This document shows, one piece after another, positions 16,123 to 24,978 of a stretch of DNA of 64,000 nt. Under the pieces are notes generated by a model. The model was not told where the DNA came from. It worked only from the letters and a program-made list of their open reading frames with translations, and did not search any database. Numbering within the stretch: the stretch's first letter is position 1; each line of letters opens with the position of its first letter. The DNA is taken from contig CAYFPL010000008.1 in assembly GCA_964344935.1 (NCBI GenBank), forward strand, positions 124,001-188,000, read 5' to 3'. Source of the DNA: GCA-2731375 sp964344935. Its GTDB lineage: Bacteria; Pseudomonadota; Alphaproteobacteria; GCA-2731375. Position numbers and translations under genes: made by a program.

Positions 16123-17904
16123 TTAGTCGATATAGGTGCGGCAAAAATATTCAAAAGCCAGAATGGTGCCCAACTGCGCGCCAAATGCCGCGCCCCCCTG
16201 TTCCTCGTCCCACATGGCGCGGATAGTCGCCTCGTTGAACCAAGGCCGGGACAAGGTCTTGGGGTCCAGCAGGAAATTCTCGTAGACCGCCTTGTAATCG
16301 TTGCGCATTAGATAATCCGGATCCCAGTAGAAACCGCTGAACGGCGTCACAAGAGTGTATTCGTCCAACTCGCTGCCAGGGCCGCATTGAAAGATCGGCC
16401 GGATGGTCTTGCTGACCCGTGGGATTGCCGCCGCGCGAGGAAATCTAAGACGTAGGTTCTCCAGATACCAATGCTGATCGTACTTCAAGGCATTGGGCAC
16501 ACCGGCGATGTGTTCGACCATGCCGTAATGGTCGTAAATGGGGCACATGGGCTCCATGTAGGCGCCGATAATGGCTAGAGAAATTGTCGTCGACCGGCGC
16601 ATGCGCTCGACGATCGACAGCCATTCGTGCTTACGCGTTCCACTTAGGTTCGGTCGTCCGGCGTGAGCGGTCAGAAACGAAGTTTGCGCGCCGTTCCAGA
16701 CCGTTTCGGCAAATTCCTCCATGAAAGTCTGGACCAGTAATTGACCCTGGAAGTTACCGGCATAAAGAGCAAAGATTTTGTCTGGCTCACCGCCCTCGAA
16801 GCGGTCAGCGCCATCGCGATACTGGGTGGCATAATCGCCGAACAACATGTTGCCGCCATTGCCGTGAATGTAGAGACCGTATTGTTGGCGAAGTTCGGCC
16901 AACGGCAGCGCGTTGATATGGTAACTGCACGGTGCCTGGCCATCGGTCAGGAACAGGAACTCCGATACCAGCCGTTCAGGATCGGATACATCCAACAAAG
17001 CCGGTTGGAAATCCCGGTCCAGGGTCTCCGCCAATAACCTAGCAACCACGGCATCGTTGGAATTCCAATCGCGAAAACGCAGCGACATGGTGTCGAACGC
17101 AACGTCTGCATCGGCCAGGTAGCAGGCGATCATGCGGGAATCCAGCCCGCCGCTCAGCATCATCAGCCGCTCGCCGCGGATGTCTGCATGGCCAGCGATT
17201 GAGGCGCGGTAGGCATGGTCGAGGTCGTCAATACAGGCTGACAACCCGTCGCCGCGTTCGTCGGGATAATCCAGCTGCCAGTATTTATTGACCGTGGTTT
17301 CCGCACGGGTCCAGTGGATGTAGCTACCCCCGTCCAGGAAACGAACATCCGCCAGAAGCGTCCGCTCGCCCCAGCAATGCCCGAACACGAACAGATCGCC
17401 CACCGCCTGCCAATCGATCTCGCGGCGCACTTCCGTACCGGCGACGACGCCCTTCAACTCCGGTGCAAAGGTCAGGGTGTTCTTGCCGATACAGTAATAG
17501 ATGGGCCGGTGGCCATAGCGGTCATTGCCCAGCATGAACGACTTGTCGCGCTCGTCATTGACCAGAACAGTGAAGGAGCCTTCCAAGGCCTCCAGAAATT
17601 GTCGTCCATTACGCAGATACGACTGAAGTGCCAATTCGGCGGAACTGGCGCCGGATAGATTTTGCCTCAGTTCAGGTCGGTTGCTCAGGTAACCATCCAG
17701 CAGCAAGGTGACCTTGCCATCGTCTGTCGCCGCGATCTGTTTTCCGCCGTCGAATACCGGCAGCGACATGGTGCCTACGCTGCCGTGCATGGTTTCGATG
17801 CGGGTATCAACGAACCAGGGCTTGTGTCCAATGGCGGCCGCGATACGCCCTGCCTCGTCGCCGTGAGGGTCGTCGCGGTTCAGATGTCCATAGAGACCGG
17901 GCAT
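16123..17904 (-). CDS. Asparagine synthase-like amidotransferase without the N-terminal Cys
   Basis: This 593-residue protein has an N-terminal Ntn/GATase-II-like domain (about 1-200) and a C-terminal ATP-pyrophosphatase domain with PP-loop MLSGGLDSR (about 250-257). Glutamine-hydrolysing members begin Met-Cys-Gly, the Cys being the nucleophile; here it reads MPGLYGH, so the Cys is Pro. It therefore probably cannot use glutamine. It may use free ammonia or catalyse another ATP-dependent amide ligation, as beta-lactam synthetase and lasso-peptide cyclases do. It is last in the nine-gene minus operon, 6 nt after the tandem radical SAM gene. The substrate may be a sugar carboxylate or a peptide; neither can be told from sequence. 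Confidence 0.85.
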   Translation of the reverse strand: MPGLYGHLNRDDPHGDEAGRIAAAIGHKPWFVDTRIETMHGSVGTMSLPVFDGGKQIAATDDGKVTLLLDGYLSNRPELRQNLSGASSAELALQSYLRNGRQFLEALEGSFTVLVNDERDKSFMLGNDRYGHRPIYYCIGKNTLTFAPELKGVVAGTEVRREIDWQAVGDLFVFGHCWGERTLLADVRFLDGGSYIHWTRAETTVNKYWQLDYPDERGDGLSACIDDLDHAYRASIAGHADIRGERLMMLSGGLDSRMIACYLADADVAFDTMSLRFRDWNSNDAVVARLLAETLDRDFQPALLDVSDPERLVSEFLFLTDGQAPCSYHINALPLAELRQQYGLYIHGNGGNMLFGDYATQYRDGADRFEGGEPDKIFALYAGNFQGQLLVQTFMEEFAETVWNGAQTSFLTAHAGRPNLSGTRKHEWLSIVERMRRSTTISLAIIGAYMEPMCPIYDHYGMVEHIAGVPNALKYDQHWYLENLRLRFPRAAAIPRVSKTIRPIFQCGPGSELDEYTLVTPFSGFYWDPDYLMRNDYKAVYENFLLDPKTLSRPWFNEATIRAMWDEEQGGAAFGAQLGTILAFEYFCRTYID

Positions 17905-17910
17905 GGCGTT

Positions 17911-20046
17911 TCAGTCTGTTGTTGAATGAGCCGTTATGACCGGACGGTCGCCGCCTCGGCTGGGACAGGTCTTGCAGATTTCAAAGGCATCTAGACCTTT
18001 TGCGATGCGGCGGCGGCTTTCCACCATGACTTCATTGTTCCACAACAACGGCCCATCGCGGTCGAGCCGGCCGATGGCTTCGTTCGGAACCACGCGGCAG
18101 CAGGGCGAGGCCGTCATGTCCGGGCCCACGCTCAACAGATGCCAAGGGTCCGTGCAACTATTCGGGCGGTTCATATCCAAGACGAGTGGTAGGCGGATAT
18201 CGTAGGGATAGGGGCCGGCGGCAGTGAACTCGGCCAGAAGTTCACTGATCTGATGACCGTCCGCGACAGTCAAGGTGTGGTCGATTTCCTTGGTCAGGCC
18301 GACGCAATTATTGAAATTGATTGAACTGAGGCGCTTTAGATCCAGCCCCTGCACCAATGACAGCCCCCGGCGGATGAAGTCGGGCCAGCCCGGTTTGCGT
18401 TCCACAACGAAATTGCATTCGAACTCCGCCCCCAAACCGTTCACAGCCAGCAGCCGGTCTACCTCTTTCACAATATTCAAGGTATCCGACAATTTCGACT
18501 TTGGCGTCAGGCGGACATATTCTTCCTGGGTGGTGGCATCCAGGCTGATGTTGATGGAACTGAAAACGGCGCCGTGGCGGCTGAAGACCTCGAGGAAACC
18601 GGGCAGCGCCATATTGGAACTGAAGGATGCCTTGATGCCTTCCGCTTCCAGGAAACTCAATATTTCATCGATCTCCGGATGCAAAAAGGCTTCGCCTGTA
18701 ACGCCCAAGGATACCCGTTCTGGCCAGAATTGCCGTACTGCGTTCTTGATGTTCTCTACCGGCATATACTTGACCGGATAGTCCGCGTGAGTGCCGGACT
18801 TCTTCAAGTCCGTGGCATGATAGATGCAGAACGGGCAACGAAAGTTACAAGGGTTGGCAATGCCCAAGGCCAATGTGCGGGGCCCCAATGGCATGCGTTC
18901 GGCGCGTAGCACCGTTGAATTGAAATGGGCCTCCCGCTCCTCGTTCATTGCCTTGTGCGCAGCTTGACGGGCCGCCCCGTCAAAGGCTCGGTCCAGATTG
19001 ATGGGCGGTGTTTCAGGCTCGGAGCGGATCATCATGCGCCCATCGGGGTCACAACGCTGGCGACAGCTTTGGCAGGCCTCCAGAGGCATCTGTCCGCCTG
19101 CAATCGCCTCCCGGGTCTGACGCAGGATGGCGCCGTTCCAATCTTCGCGGCCCGCAAATAAAGCGCCTTCTCCCCCGACTGCCTCGCTACAGGGTTTGAG
19201 GGTCCCAGAACTGGACAAGGCGAAGCTGTCAAAGGCCTGCCGGCAATGAAACCCATCGCCTTGCCGGAAGACTTGGGGCAGCTTTACGGGAAAGCGGCTT
19301 TGAACCTCCCGCTGCATATCTTCCAGCAGACGGATGGCGTCGCTCTCCGTCCCGCTCACCAGGCTTTTGTTGCCATGTGCGTTGTTGCGGCAATCGAGTT
19401 CCGACAGGTCAAAATTCTGCAATTGTCGGATTAAGGCGATCAGCGCATTGACGTCTTCCAAAGCCACGTCGATAGCAGCGGAAATCTTGGGCTCATGGCC
19501 GCATCGGGCCTGGAACAGTTCCAAAAGACGTGCGTCTTGATTTCCAGGCAAATCAAGCAAAACACCGCTGTCATACTTGAAAACGATCCCCGACAAAACC
19601 TGGTGGTTCACGATCGCAGCCAAGTCGTCGAAAGACGAATAATCGCCTCCAGTTTCAAGCGTGACTCTCAGGCCCGGGGTTTGTCGGGCCAACACATCTA
19701 GGATGGCCAGCAGATCAGGATGGCGCAGGGGATCGCCGTCACCTTTCAACGTCACTGTCTCGACGTTCATGAAGGCGCGGGCAACGGCCCTCATAACCGT
19801 GGGGGGTAGATACTGATCACTGCCTTCGTCACGTTTCGTCGCAATTTCTATGTTCAGATGACAGGGGTCGCTATGCAGAACGACCATGCCACCGTCGCCG
19901 GCTGCCTTTGCCATAAGTTGGTTCAGGGCGATAGAAGCCTCGGACCGTTCCCCCATATCCACCAGATGTTCCACATTGTCGGTATCGACCGCGCGGACGA
20001 ATAGACGGTCGCCTTGTGGATGGAATGACAGATCCAGCCATTCCAT
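17911..20046 (-). CDS. Tandem radical SAM/SPASM protein with cluster-less N-terminal half
   Basis: From the ATG at 20046 (1 nt after the upstream stop, behind GAGAAAAAGG) the protein has 711 residues; an upstream ATG at 20100 would overlap the previous gene. Residues 1-335 resemble the SPASM radical SAM protein at 12536-13690 (SEASIALNQLM, HSDPCHLNIEI, KGDGDPLRHPDL), but the CX3CX2C position reads EIATKRDEGS with no cysteine. SPASM-like cysteines persist (FHCRQAF, LKPCSEAV, ACQSCRQRC). Residues about 390-711 are an intact radical SAM domain, Cys400-NFR-Cys404-PF-Cys407, with a SPASM tail (NSCTDPWHLL, SPCCRVV, CKTCPS). It looks like a duplication-fusion with one dead half, perhaps for substrate binding. 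Confidence 0.88.
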   Translation of the reverse strand: MEWLDLSFHPQGDRLFVRAVDTDNVEHLVDMGERSEASIALNQLMAKAAGDGGMVVLHSDPCHLNIEIATKRDEGSDQYLPPTVMRAVARAFMNVETVTLKGDGDPLRHPDLLAILDVLARQTPGLRVTLETGGDYSSFDDLAAIVNHQVLSGIVFKYDSGVLLDLPGNQDARLLELFQARCGHEPKISAAIDVALEDVNALIALIRQLQNFDLSELDCRNNAHGNKSLVSGTESDAIRLLEDMQREVQSRFPVKLPQVFRQGDGFHCRQAFDSFALSSSGTLKPCSEAVGGEGALFAGREDWNGAILRQTREAIAGGQMPLEACQSCRQRCDPDGRMMIRSEPETPPINLDRAFDGAARQAAHKAMNEEREAHFNSTVLRAERMPLGPRTLALGIANPCNFRCPFCIYHATDLKKSGTHADYPVKYMPVENIKNAVRQFWPERVSLGVTGEAFLHPEIDEILSFLEAEGIKASFSSNMALPGFLEVFSRHGAVFSSINISLDATTQEEYVRLTPKSKLSDTLNIVKEVDRLLAVNGLGAEFECNFVVERKPGWPDFIRRGLSLVQGLDLKRLSSINFNNCVGLTKEIDHTLTVADGHQISELLAEFTAAGPYPYDIRLPLVLDMNRPNSCTDPWHLLSVGPDMTASPCCRVVPNEAIGRLDRDGPLLWNNEVMVESRRRIAKGLDAFEICKTCPSRGGDRPVITAHSTTD

Positions 20047-20047
20047 T

Positions 20048-20707
20048 TCAACCGGCCTTTTTCTCCAGGGAGTCAGCGATGGTAAAGCCGCGCCGTTCAC
20101 CTAGTTTGTGGTTATCGCGGCGGTAGTAGATTGTGGCAGCGTCGTGATCCTGGGGCCGGGCTACGATCCTGTCCAGGTTCGGCATCGTCTGTTGAAATAA
20201 ATGCCAGCCATAATCCTGGGCGCGGGCATAGACGTCGCGCACTTCGTCGAATTCCGGATAAATGCTGTAGTCCATTCGAGCCACGATGGGGCCGTCGTCG
20301 ATCCCTGGCGTGATCTCATGAATGGTCACGCCATGTGAAGTTTCACTGTTCTTGAGTGCCCAGTTGATGGGGGAGACGCCGCGGTATTTTGGCAGTGGCG
20401 CGTTATGCAAGTTCAGAATTCGTCCGCAGCGGTCGATGAATTCCGCCTTGATAATGGTGCTGTAGAAGACCGAAAAAGCCAGGTCGACCCGCCAGTCAGC
20501 CGCCGCGATCCCGGGGATATCTTCGATGCGGCCGCTGTTCACCACGGCCACGCCGGCACTTTCGGCCCAGCCGGCTAGCGATCCCGTCCAGGTGGGTTCA
20601 GGCATGGACGGCACGACGCAATTCAAATCGTGCGTGGTGCTGTCCTGGAACCACTGGCCGACCCGGATCGCCAGGTCGCCTTTACCCAACAGGATGACGG
20701 ATTTCAT
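20048..20707 (-). CDS. Formyltransferase-like protein (short)
   Basis: This 219-residue protein is the catalytic domain of the methionyl-tRNA formyltransferase fold, without the C-terminal OB domain. The N-x-H pair is in LNLHNAPLPKYRG (about residue 96), and the Asp-bearing loop is HEITPGIDDGPIV (about 130). Such enzymes transfer formyl from N10-formyl-THF to the amine of an NDP-amino sugar. The start overlaps the preceding aminotransferase stop by 4 bp (ATGA). Adjacency to a DegT aminotransferase supports N-formylation of a 3- or 4-amino sugar. All three catalytic residues appear to be present. Confidence 0.88.
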   Translation of the reverse strand: MKSVILLGKGDLAIRVGQWFQDSTTHDLNCVVPSMPEPTWTGSLAGWAESAGVAVVNSGRIEDIPGIAAADWRVDLAFSVFYSTIIKAEFIDRCGRILNLHNAPLPKYRGVSPINWALKNSETSHGVTIHEITPGIDDGPIVARMDYSIYPEFDEVRDVYARAQDYGWHLFQQTMPNLDRIVARPQDHDAATIYYRRDNHKLGERRGFTIADSLEKKAG

Positions 20708-21855
20708 GCCGCCCCCTGGCCCATCACCGTGACGCCGCGGCGGCTGTCCACTGCGTCCCTCAGTGTCGATGCAACGCGGTCAACCTGTTCGTCAGTCATT
20801 TCAGGGTAGATAGGCAATGATAGAACCTGTTCCGCCTTCTCCTTGGCGATTGGAAATGTATCGGGCAGGAGATTCAGATGACCATAGGCAGGCTGCATAT
20901 GCAGCGGTACCGGATAGTGGACACTGGCGCCGATACCGTTTTCGTGCAGATAGGTCAAAACCTCGTCCCGTTCCGGAACTTCGACAACGTAGAGGTGATA
21001 GACGTGCGATGCCTCCGAACTGCAGGCGAGGGATACGATATCGAACGCATCGGCCAGTTTGGCGTCGTAGGCTCTTGCAATGTTCTTGCGAGCGTGGGTC
21101 CAGCCGTCCAAATGCCGCAGCTTGACCCGCAATATGGCCGCCTGCATCCCGTCGAGGCGCGAGTTACTGCCTTCGAACTCATGCAGATACTTCGTCTGCC
21201 GGCCATGGTTGGCGCGGGCTTCGATACGGCGTATCAAATCGCGATCCCTTGAGAAAACCGCGCCGCCGTCGCCCCAAGCACCCAAGTTCTTGCCAGGATA
21301 AAAGCTGTAGGTGGCCGCATCGCCCCAGTGGCCCGGCCCCTTCCCTCTCCAAGTCGCGCCATGGGCCTGGGCCGCATCTTCGATCACCTTCACCCCGTGG
21401 CGCATGGCGATGGCAACCAGTTCATCCATGGCCACCATTTGGCCGTACAGATGCACTGGTATTACCGCAGCGGTGTTTTCTGTCATGGCCCCTATCACCG
21501 CAACGAGATCCATTAGATGAGTGTTGGGATCGATATCGACGAAGCGGGGGCGATATCCCGCCAGAGTGACTGCCTCGCCGGTAGCAATGAAGGTGTTCAC
21601 GGGAATGATGATCTCGCGGCTGCCATCGCCGGGACCGACGCATTCCTGGATTGCCAGAACCAAGGCATCCGTGCCGTTGCCGCACAAAGCCACGGCGCCA
21701 TCGCCGCAATAAGCTGCGAAGGCATGGCCAAACGCGGCATGATCGGGACCGCCGATGAATGATGTGGCGTCGAGACAACCCTGCAATGCTGCATCGAACT
21801 CCGCGCGATGGGCCTCGTATTGGGCCTTCAGATCGACGAGGGGAATCTTGTTCAT
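20704..21855 (-). CDS. DegT/DnrJ/EryC1/StrS-family sugar aminotransferase
   Basis: This 383-residue PLP enzyme transfers an amino group to a keto-NDP-sugar. It shows CGNGTDALVLAI for the PLP phosphate, VIEDAAQAHGATW, and the Schiff-base lysine in SFYPGKNLGAWGDGGAV (about residue 190). C-terminal motifs include HYPVPLHMQPAY (about 320). It sits between the MocA oxidoreductase (4-bp ATGA overlap upstream) and the formyltransferase (4-bp overlap downstream). The order oxidoreductase, aminotransferase, N-acyltransferase matches known 3-amino-sugar pathways such as Wlb, with formyl replacing acetyl. The precise sugar is unknown. Confidence 0.93.
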   Translation of the reverse strand: MNKIPLVDLKAQYEAHRAEFDAALQGCLDATSFIGGPDHAAFGHAFAAYCGDGAVALCGNGTDALVLAIQECVGPGDGSREIIIPVNTFIATGEAVTLAGYRPRFVDIDPNTHLMDLVAVIGAMTENTAAVIPVHLYGQMVAMDELVAIAMRHGVKVIEDAAQAHGATWRGKGPGHWGDAATYSFYPGKNLGAWGDGGAVFSRDRDLIRRIEARANHGRQTKYLHEFEGSNSRLDGMQAAILRVKLRHLDGWTHARKNIARAYDAKLADAFDIVSLACSSEASHVYHLYVVEVPERDEVLTYLHENGIGASVHYPVPLHMQPAYGHLNLLPDTFPIAKEKAEQVLSLPIYPEMTDEQVDRVASTLRDAVDSRRGVTVMGQGAA

Positions 21856-22931
21856 GAACTCCCTCCCCTTTCACATGCATATTCAACAGTTACAACGGCG
21901 CCGTCGCGGCGCATGGATTCTGACAGAGCCTCCAAGATGGCGACCACTTCCAGGCCATGAATCCCGTCGGTCCGCGGTTTTGCGCCCGTGGCAACACATT
22001 CAAGGAAATGATCAATCTCCGCGGCCAGGGGTTCAGACAGGCTGATCGACGGGATCACCAAGTCGCCGGCTCGGGACTTCGCTTTGAAGGAGGCGAGATC
22101 TGGGCTGGGACCGGAAAACTCCACCTCGATCCGCTTGTCGAAGATCTGGATATGGCGGTCCATATCCACGTCGTCGTAGACCAACATCTTTTGCGATCCG
22201 ACCACGATCATTTGCCGCTTCTTCTGCGGGTCTAGAAGGGACATATGAAAATGCGCGGAACGATTATTCGGATAATCCAGTTGGGTGAAAGCCACATCGG
22301 CTTGCTCCACTTGCGGATTAACGCAGACCAGTCCCCTGGCACTGACCTGATGGGGACGCGCGTCGAGCCAGTAGTTGGCGATTGAGATATCGTGCGGGCC
22401 CAGGGTCCAAACCACATCTGAATCATTGCGCAGACGACCCAAGTTCAGGCGCTGCCCATAGATATAGAATATGTCGCCCAGATCGCCGCTGATAATGCGT
22501 TCCCGCACGTCCAGTACAACATTGTTGTAGAGAAAGGTGTGGCCGACCATGAGGCAAAGACCATTCGCCGTCGCTACATCCAACAGCTCGCGGGCCTGGG
22601 CGGAACTGTCTGCAAGGGGCTTCTCTACCAGAACATGTTTGCCGGCCCGCAGTGCCGCCAGGGCATGGTCGTAATGCAGGCCCGATGGCGAGGCGATGAT
22701 CACCGCATCGACGTCTTTCTCGTTCAGCACGTCATCAAATGCTTGCGTCACGTCACGCGGGCCATGCCGGCGAGCCCGCTCCAGGGCGGCCGCATCCAGA
22801 TCGCAAATCATCAGCAGTTCGGCGTGCTCATTGGCGGCGAGATTGCGCAGCAGGTTGGGCCCCCAATAGCCCAACCCGATCTGCGCGACGCCGATGGCAT
22901 CCTGTCGTTCCGCTTTGAATAATTGGTTCAT
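21852..22931 (-). CDS. Gfo/Idh/MocA-family NAD(P)-dependent sugar oxidoreductase
   Basis: This 359-residue enzyme has the N-terminal Rossmann motif GLGYWGPNLLRNLA (about 19-32) and the family EKPLA motif (GKHVLVEKPLADS, about 98-110). The GHTFLYNN segment (about 130) and LGPHDISIANYW (about 178) resemble WlbA/WbpB UDP-N-acetylglucosamine-type 3-dehydrogenases. It probably makes the keto-sugar for the following aminotransferase, whose start overlaps by 4 bp. There is a 14-nt gap to the CgeB-like gene upstream. Family is certain; the WlbA-like role is inference from context. Confidence 0.9.
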   Translation of the reverse strand: MNQLFKAERQDAIGVAQIGLGYWGPNLLRNLAANEHAELLMICDLDAAALERARRHGPRDVTQAFDDVLNEKDVDAVIIASPSGLHYDHALAALRAGKHVLVEKPLADSSAQARELLDVATANGLCLMVGHTFLYNNVVLDVRERIISGDLGDIFYIYGQRLNLGRLRNDSDVVWTLGPHDISIANYWLDARPHQVSARGLVCVNPQVEQADVAFTQLDYPNNRSAHFHMSLLDPQKKRQMIVVGSQKMLVYDDVDMDRHIQIFDKRIEVEFSGPSPDLASFKAKSRAGDLVIPSISLSEPLAAEIDHFLECVATGAKPRTDGIHGLEVVAILEALSESMRRDGAVVTVEYACERGGSS

Positions 22932-22945
22932 GCCGCGCCCGCCGC

Positions 22946-24190
22946 CTAAATCGCCGCACGGATCATTTCATCGACGGCTTCACATCGCCGCTCGACGGAA
23001 TGATCCCGCAAGGTCCGTTTCTGCCCGGCCAGAGCGATTTCCCGGCGCTTGTCATCGTTCGCAAGCAGCCATTTCGCCTTCTCGGCGCACTCTTCACCGC
23101 TGCCATAGACCACGACCTCTTCGTCCGGTTCGTAGAGATCGCGCATGTTGGCGCCTTCGTTGACCAGCATGCAGGTGCCCACGCCGGTCGCCTCGAACAT
23201 GCGCATGTTGCCTACCTCGAACCCGATGGCGTCGGTATGCCGGTTTACGGTCACTTCGGATCGACGCAGCACGTCGTACATATCCAGGCCGTAAACCGCA
23301 TCGTGCAATTGGCCGGGAAACATCATAGAGAGCGGCAACATCGGGTGGTCCGTGCCCAGTGCCTGGCTCAAGGACTCCCTGGCGGAACCTACGACCTCGC
23401 CGGCCGGTAACGACTTGGCCATGTCGACCAACTGCTGGCCCAGCCCCGCCAATTGCTCCGGCGACAGGGCGATCTGGCGCGGGTCATAGCGTTCATCGCC
23501 CCAAACCTGCAGGCCCGTGCCAGCACAGAGTTCCACCAGCTCCCAATAGCGGCTGACATGGGCATCGCCGTAGCCCAGACCCGTGGATCCGATAAAGGAA
23601 AGTTCGACGTCCGACTCTTTCTTAACAGGGGCAAGCTTCTCCAGAACGGCCGGGTCGAAACAGTGATACATCAACGGACAGTCGCGGCCGTGATCGATGT
23701 AATAGCGTTGAATGGAAGGAATGCCGGAGACCACCAGATCGACGCCGTCCAGGCGGTCAGCGGCATGGGGAAAGCCTGTGTAGCCGATCACCAGTTTGAC
23801 GAAGGGAAACTGCTCGCGAAAGCCATTCTCGGGCAGAAAGCCTGTCGGGTCGGCGGTCAGGCCCTGGACATAGATCACATCGGGCCGGAACCAGGCTACC
23901 TGGGCCCAGGAAATCTGCCGCACCCAATCATCGTCATAGTCGACGCCTCGGTCGTCGGCCCAGGCCTTCTGCACGACCTCGGCATTGCAAACCACCTCCA
24001 GGGTTTCATTACCCAAATCCTGCATGGCGCGGGTGAAGCTGTCGCCATAGACGAAGCTCTTGGCAAAATAGGCCTGCATCTGGGCATCGAACCCGGCGTC
24101 GCGGAAGCCTGGATCCTGGACTTGCAGATCATCGAAGACGGAGAGATACCCGCTCCTGGAGATCCGCATGAATTTGTAGTTGCTGGCCAT
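22946..24190 (-). CDS. CgeB-like glycosyltransferase
   Basis: This 414-residue GT-B-type protein resembles the CgeB / spore-maturation glycosyltransferase family. The N-terminal half has Rossmann-like strands (VAWFRPDVIYVQGL, LVIGYTGFPHAADRLDGVDLVV). The C-terminal half carries the typical GFEVGNMRMFEATGVGTCMLV (about 315-335), followed by VVYGSGEECAEKAKWLL. It is cytoplasmic with no membrane segments. It starts 4 nt after the TylF-like methyltransferase stop. The likely role is transfer of one of the modified sugars of this locus. Donor and acceptor are unknown. Confidence 0.85.
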   Translation of the reverse strand: MASNYKFMRISRSGYLSVFDDLQVQDPGFRDAGFDAQMQAYFAKSFVYGDSFTRAMQDLGNETLEVVCNAEVVQKAWADDRGVDYDDDWVRQISWAQVAWFRPDVIYVQGLTADPTGFLPENGFREQFPFVKLVIGYTGFPHAADRLDGVDLVVSGIPSIQRYYIDHGRDCPLMYHCFDPAVLEKLAPVKKESDVELSFIGSTGLGYGDAHVSRYWELVELCAGTGLQVWGDERYDPRQIALSPEQLAGLGQQLVDMAKSLPAGEVVGSARESLSQALGTDHPMLPLSMMFPGQLHDAVYGLDMYDVLRRSEVTVNRHTDAIGFEVGNMRMFEATGVGTCMLVNEGANMRDLYEPDEEVVVYGSGEECAEKAKWLLANDDKRREIALAGQKRTLRDHSVERRCEAVDEMIRAAI

Positions 24191-24194
24191 CGGT

Positions 24195-24968
24195 CTAGTT
24201 TTTCACTACCAGGCCCTGGCCTGTGGGCAATTCCATCACGAACTGCCCTCGGGCCTGCATGAACCGATCAGCGGCCTCCATCTGCAGTCTGTAGGTGTCC
24301 CAGCCATAGTCATCAAAAACGATAACGCCGCCTGAAACGACCCGGTCATAGAGGACTTCCAAACCCGCCGTCTCTGCTTTGGGCGAATTCAGGTCCATGT
24401 GCAGATAACTGATGGTCTGCGGCGAAATTTCGTGCAGGACATCCGGCACAATGCCCTTGATGACCTTGACGTTGTGGTAGGGCGCGAACCGTGCCTGGAC
24501 CATCTCGTACAATCCGGCCTTGCCGTAAACCTCGTTGGCGTAATGCCAAAAGCCTTCAGAACCCGGGAAATCCTCGGGCGAGGAGTAGGCCGTGGGGAAA
24601 CCTTCGAAGGTGTCATAGAGATAGAATGTCCGATCGAGATCGGTGAAATCGAGGTATTCCACAAGCATATGGGACATGAAGCCTTCGAAGACGCCGCATT
24701 CCACGAAGTCGCCATCAAGAGAAAGCGCCTTGCGTGCCGCCCAGGCCAAGGTGTTGACTCGCCAGGACCGGCCACGGTCGTCGTCGATCAGGGCGCATTT
24801 GTCCAACGCAGCGGCGAATTTCGGATCCTTCAAGAAGGCCACAGATTTGTCGAATGTGATCAGCCGGTCGCCCAGAAAGGCAGACTTGTTCAGGGCGCCG
24901 GTGATCTTGTGGATCATATCCTCGACATCGTCGTCCAGCGCTTCATTCAATCCCAACAGGCTGCCCAT
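24195..24968 (-). CDS. TylF/MycF-family O-methyltransferase
   Basis: This 257-residue SAM- and Mg-dependent methyltransferase is of the macrocin O-methyltransferase (TylF) family, which methylates sugar hydroxyls. Motif I-like GDFVECGVFEGFMSH lies near residue 86. DLDRTFYLYDTFEGFP (about 112) and DLNSPKAETAGL plus GGVIVFDDYGW (about 200-230) are the metal- and substrate-binding segments of the family. It is 10 nt downstream of another methyltransferase gene in the same operon. The probable target is a hydroxyl of a deoxy or amino sugar made here. Confidence 0.88.
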   Translation of the reverse strand: MGSLLGLNEALDDDVEDMIHKITGALNKSAFLGDRLITFDKSVAFLKDPKFAAALDKCALIDDDRGRSWRVNTLAWAARKALSLDGDFVECGVFEGFMSHMLVEYLDFTDLDRTFYLYDTFEGFPTAYSSPEDFPGSEGFWHYANEVYGKAGLYEMVQARFAPYHNVKVIKGIVPDVLHEISPQTISYLHMDLNSPKAETAGLEVLYDRVVSGGVIVFDDYGWDTYRLQMEAADRFMQARGQFVMELPTGQGLVVKN

Positions 24969-24978
24969 TACGCTCCCC

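Noticed and set aside
16123..17904. Housekeeping asparagine synthetase AsnB
   Set aside because: The glutaminase Cys is missing and the gene is inside a sugar-modification operon.
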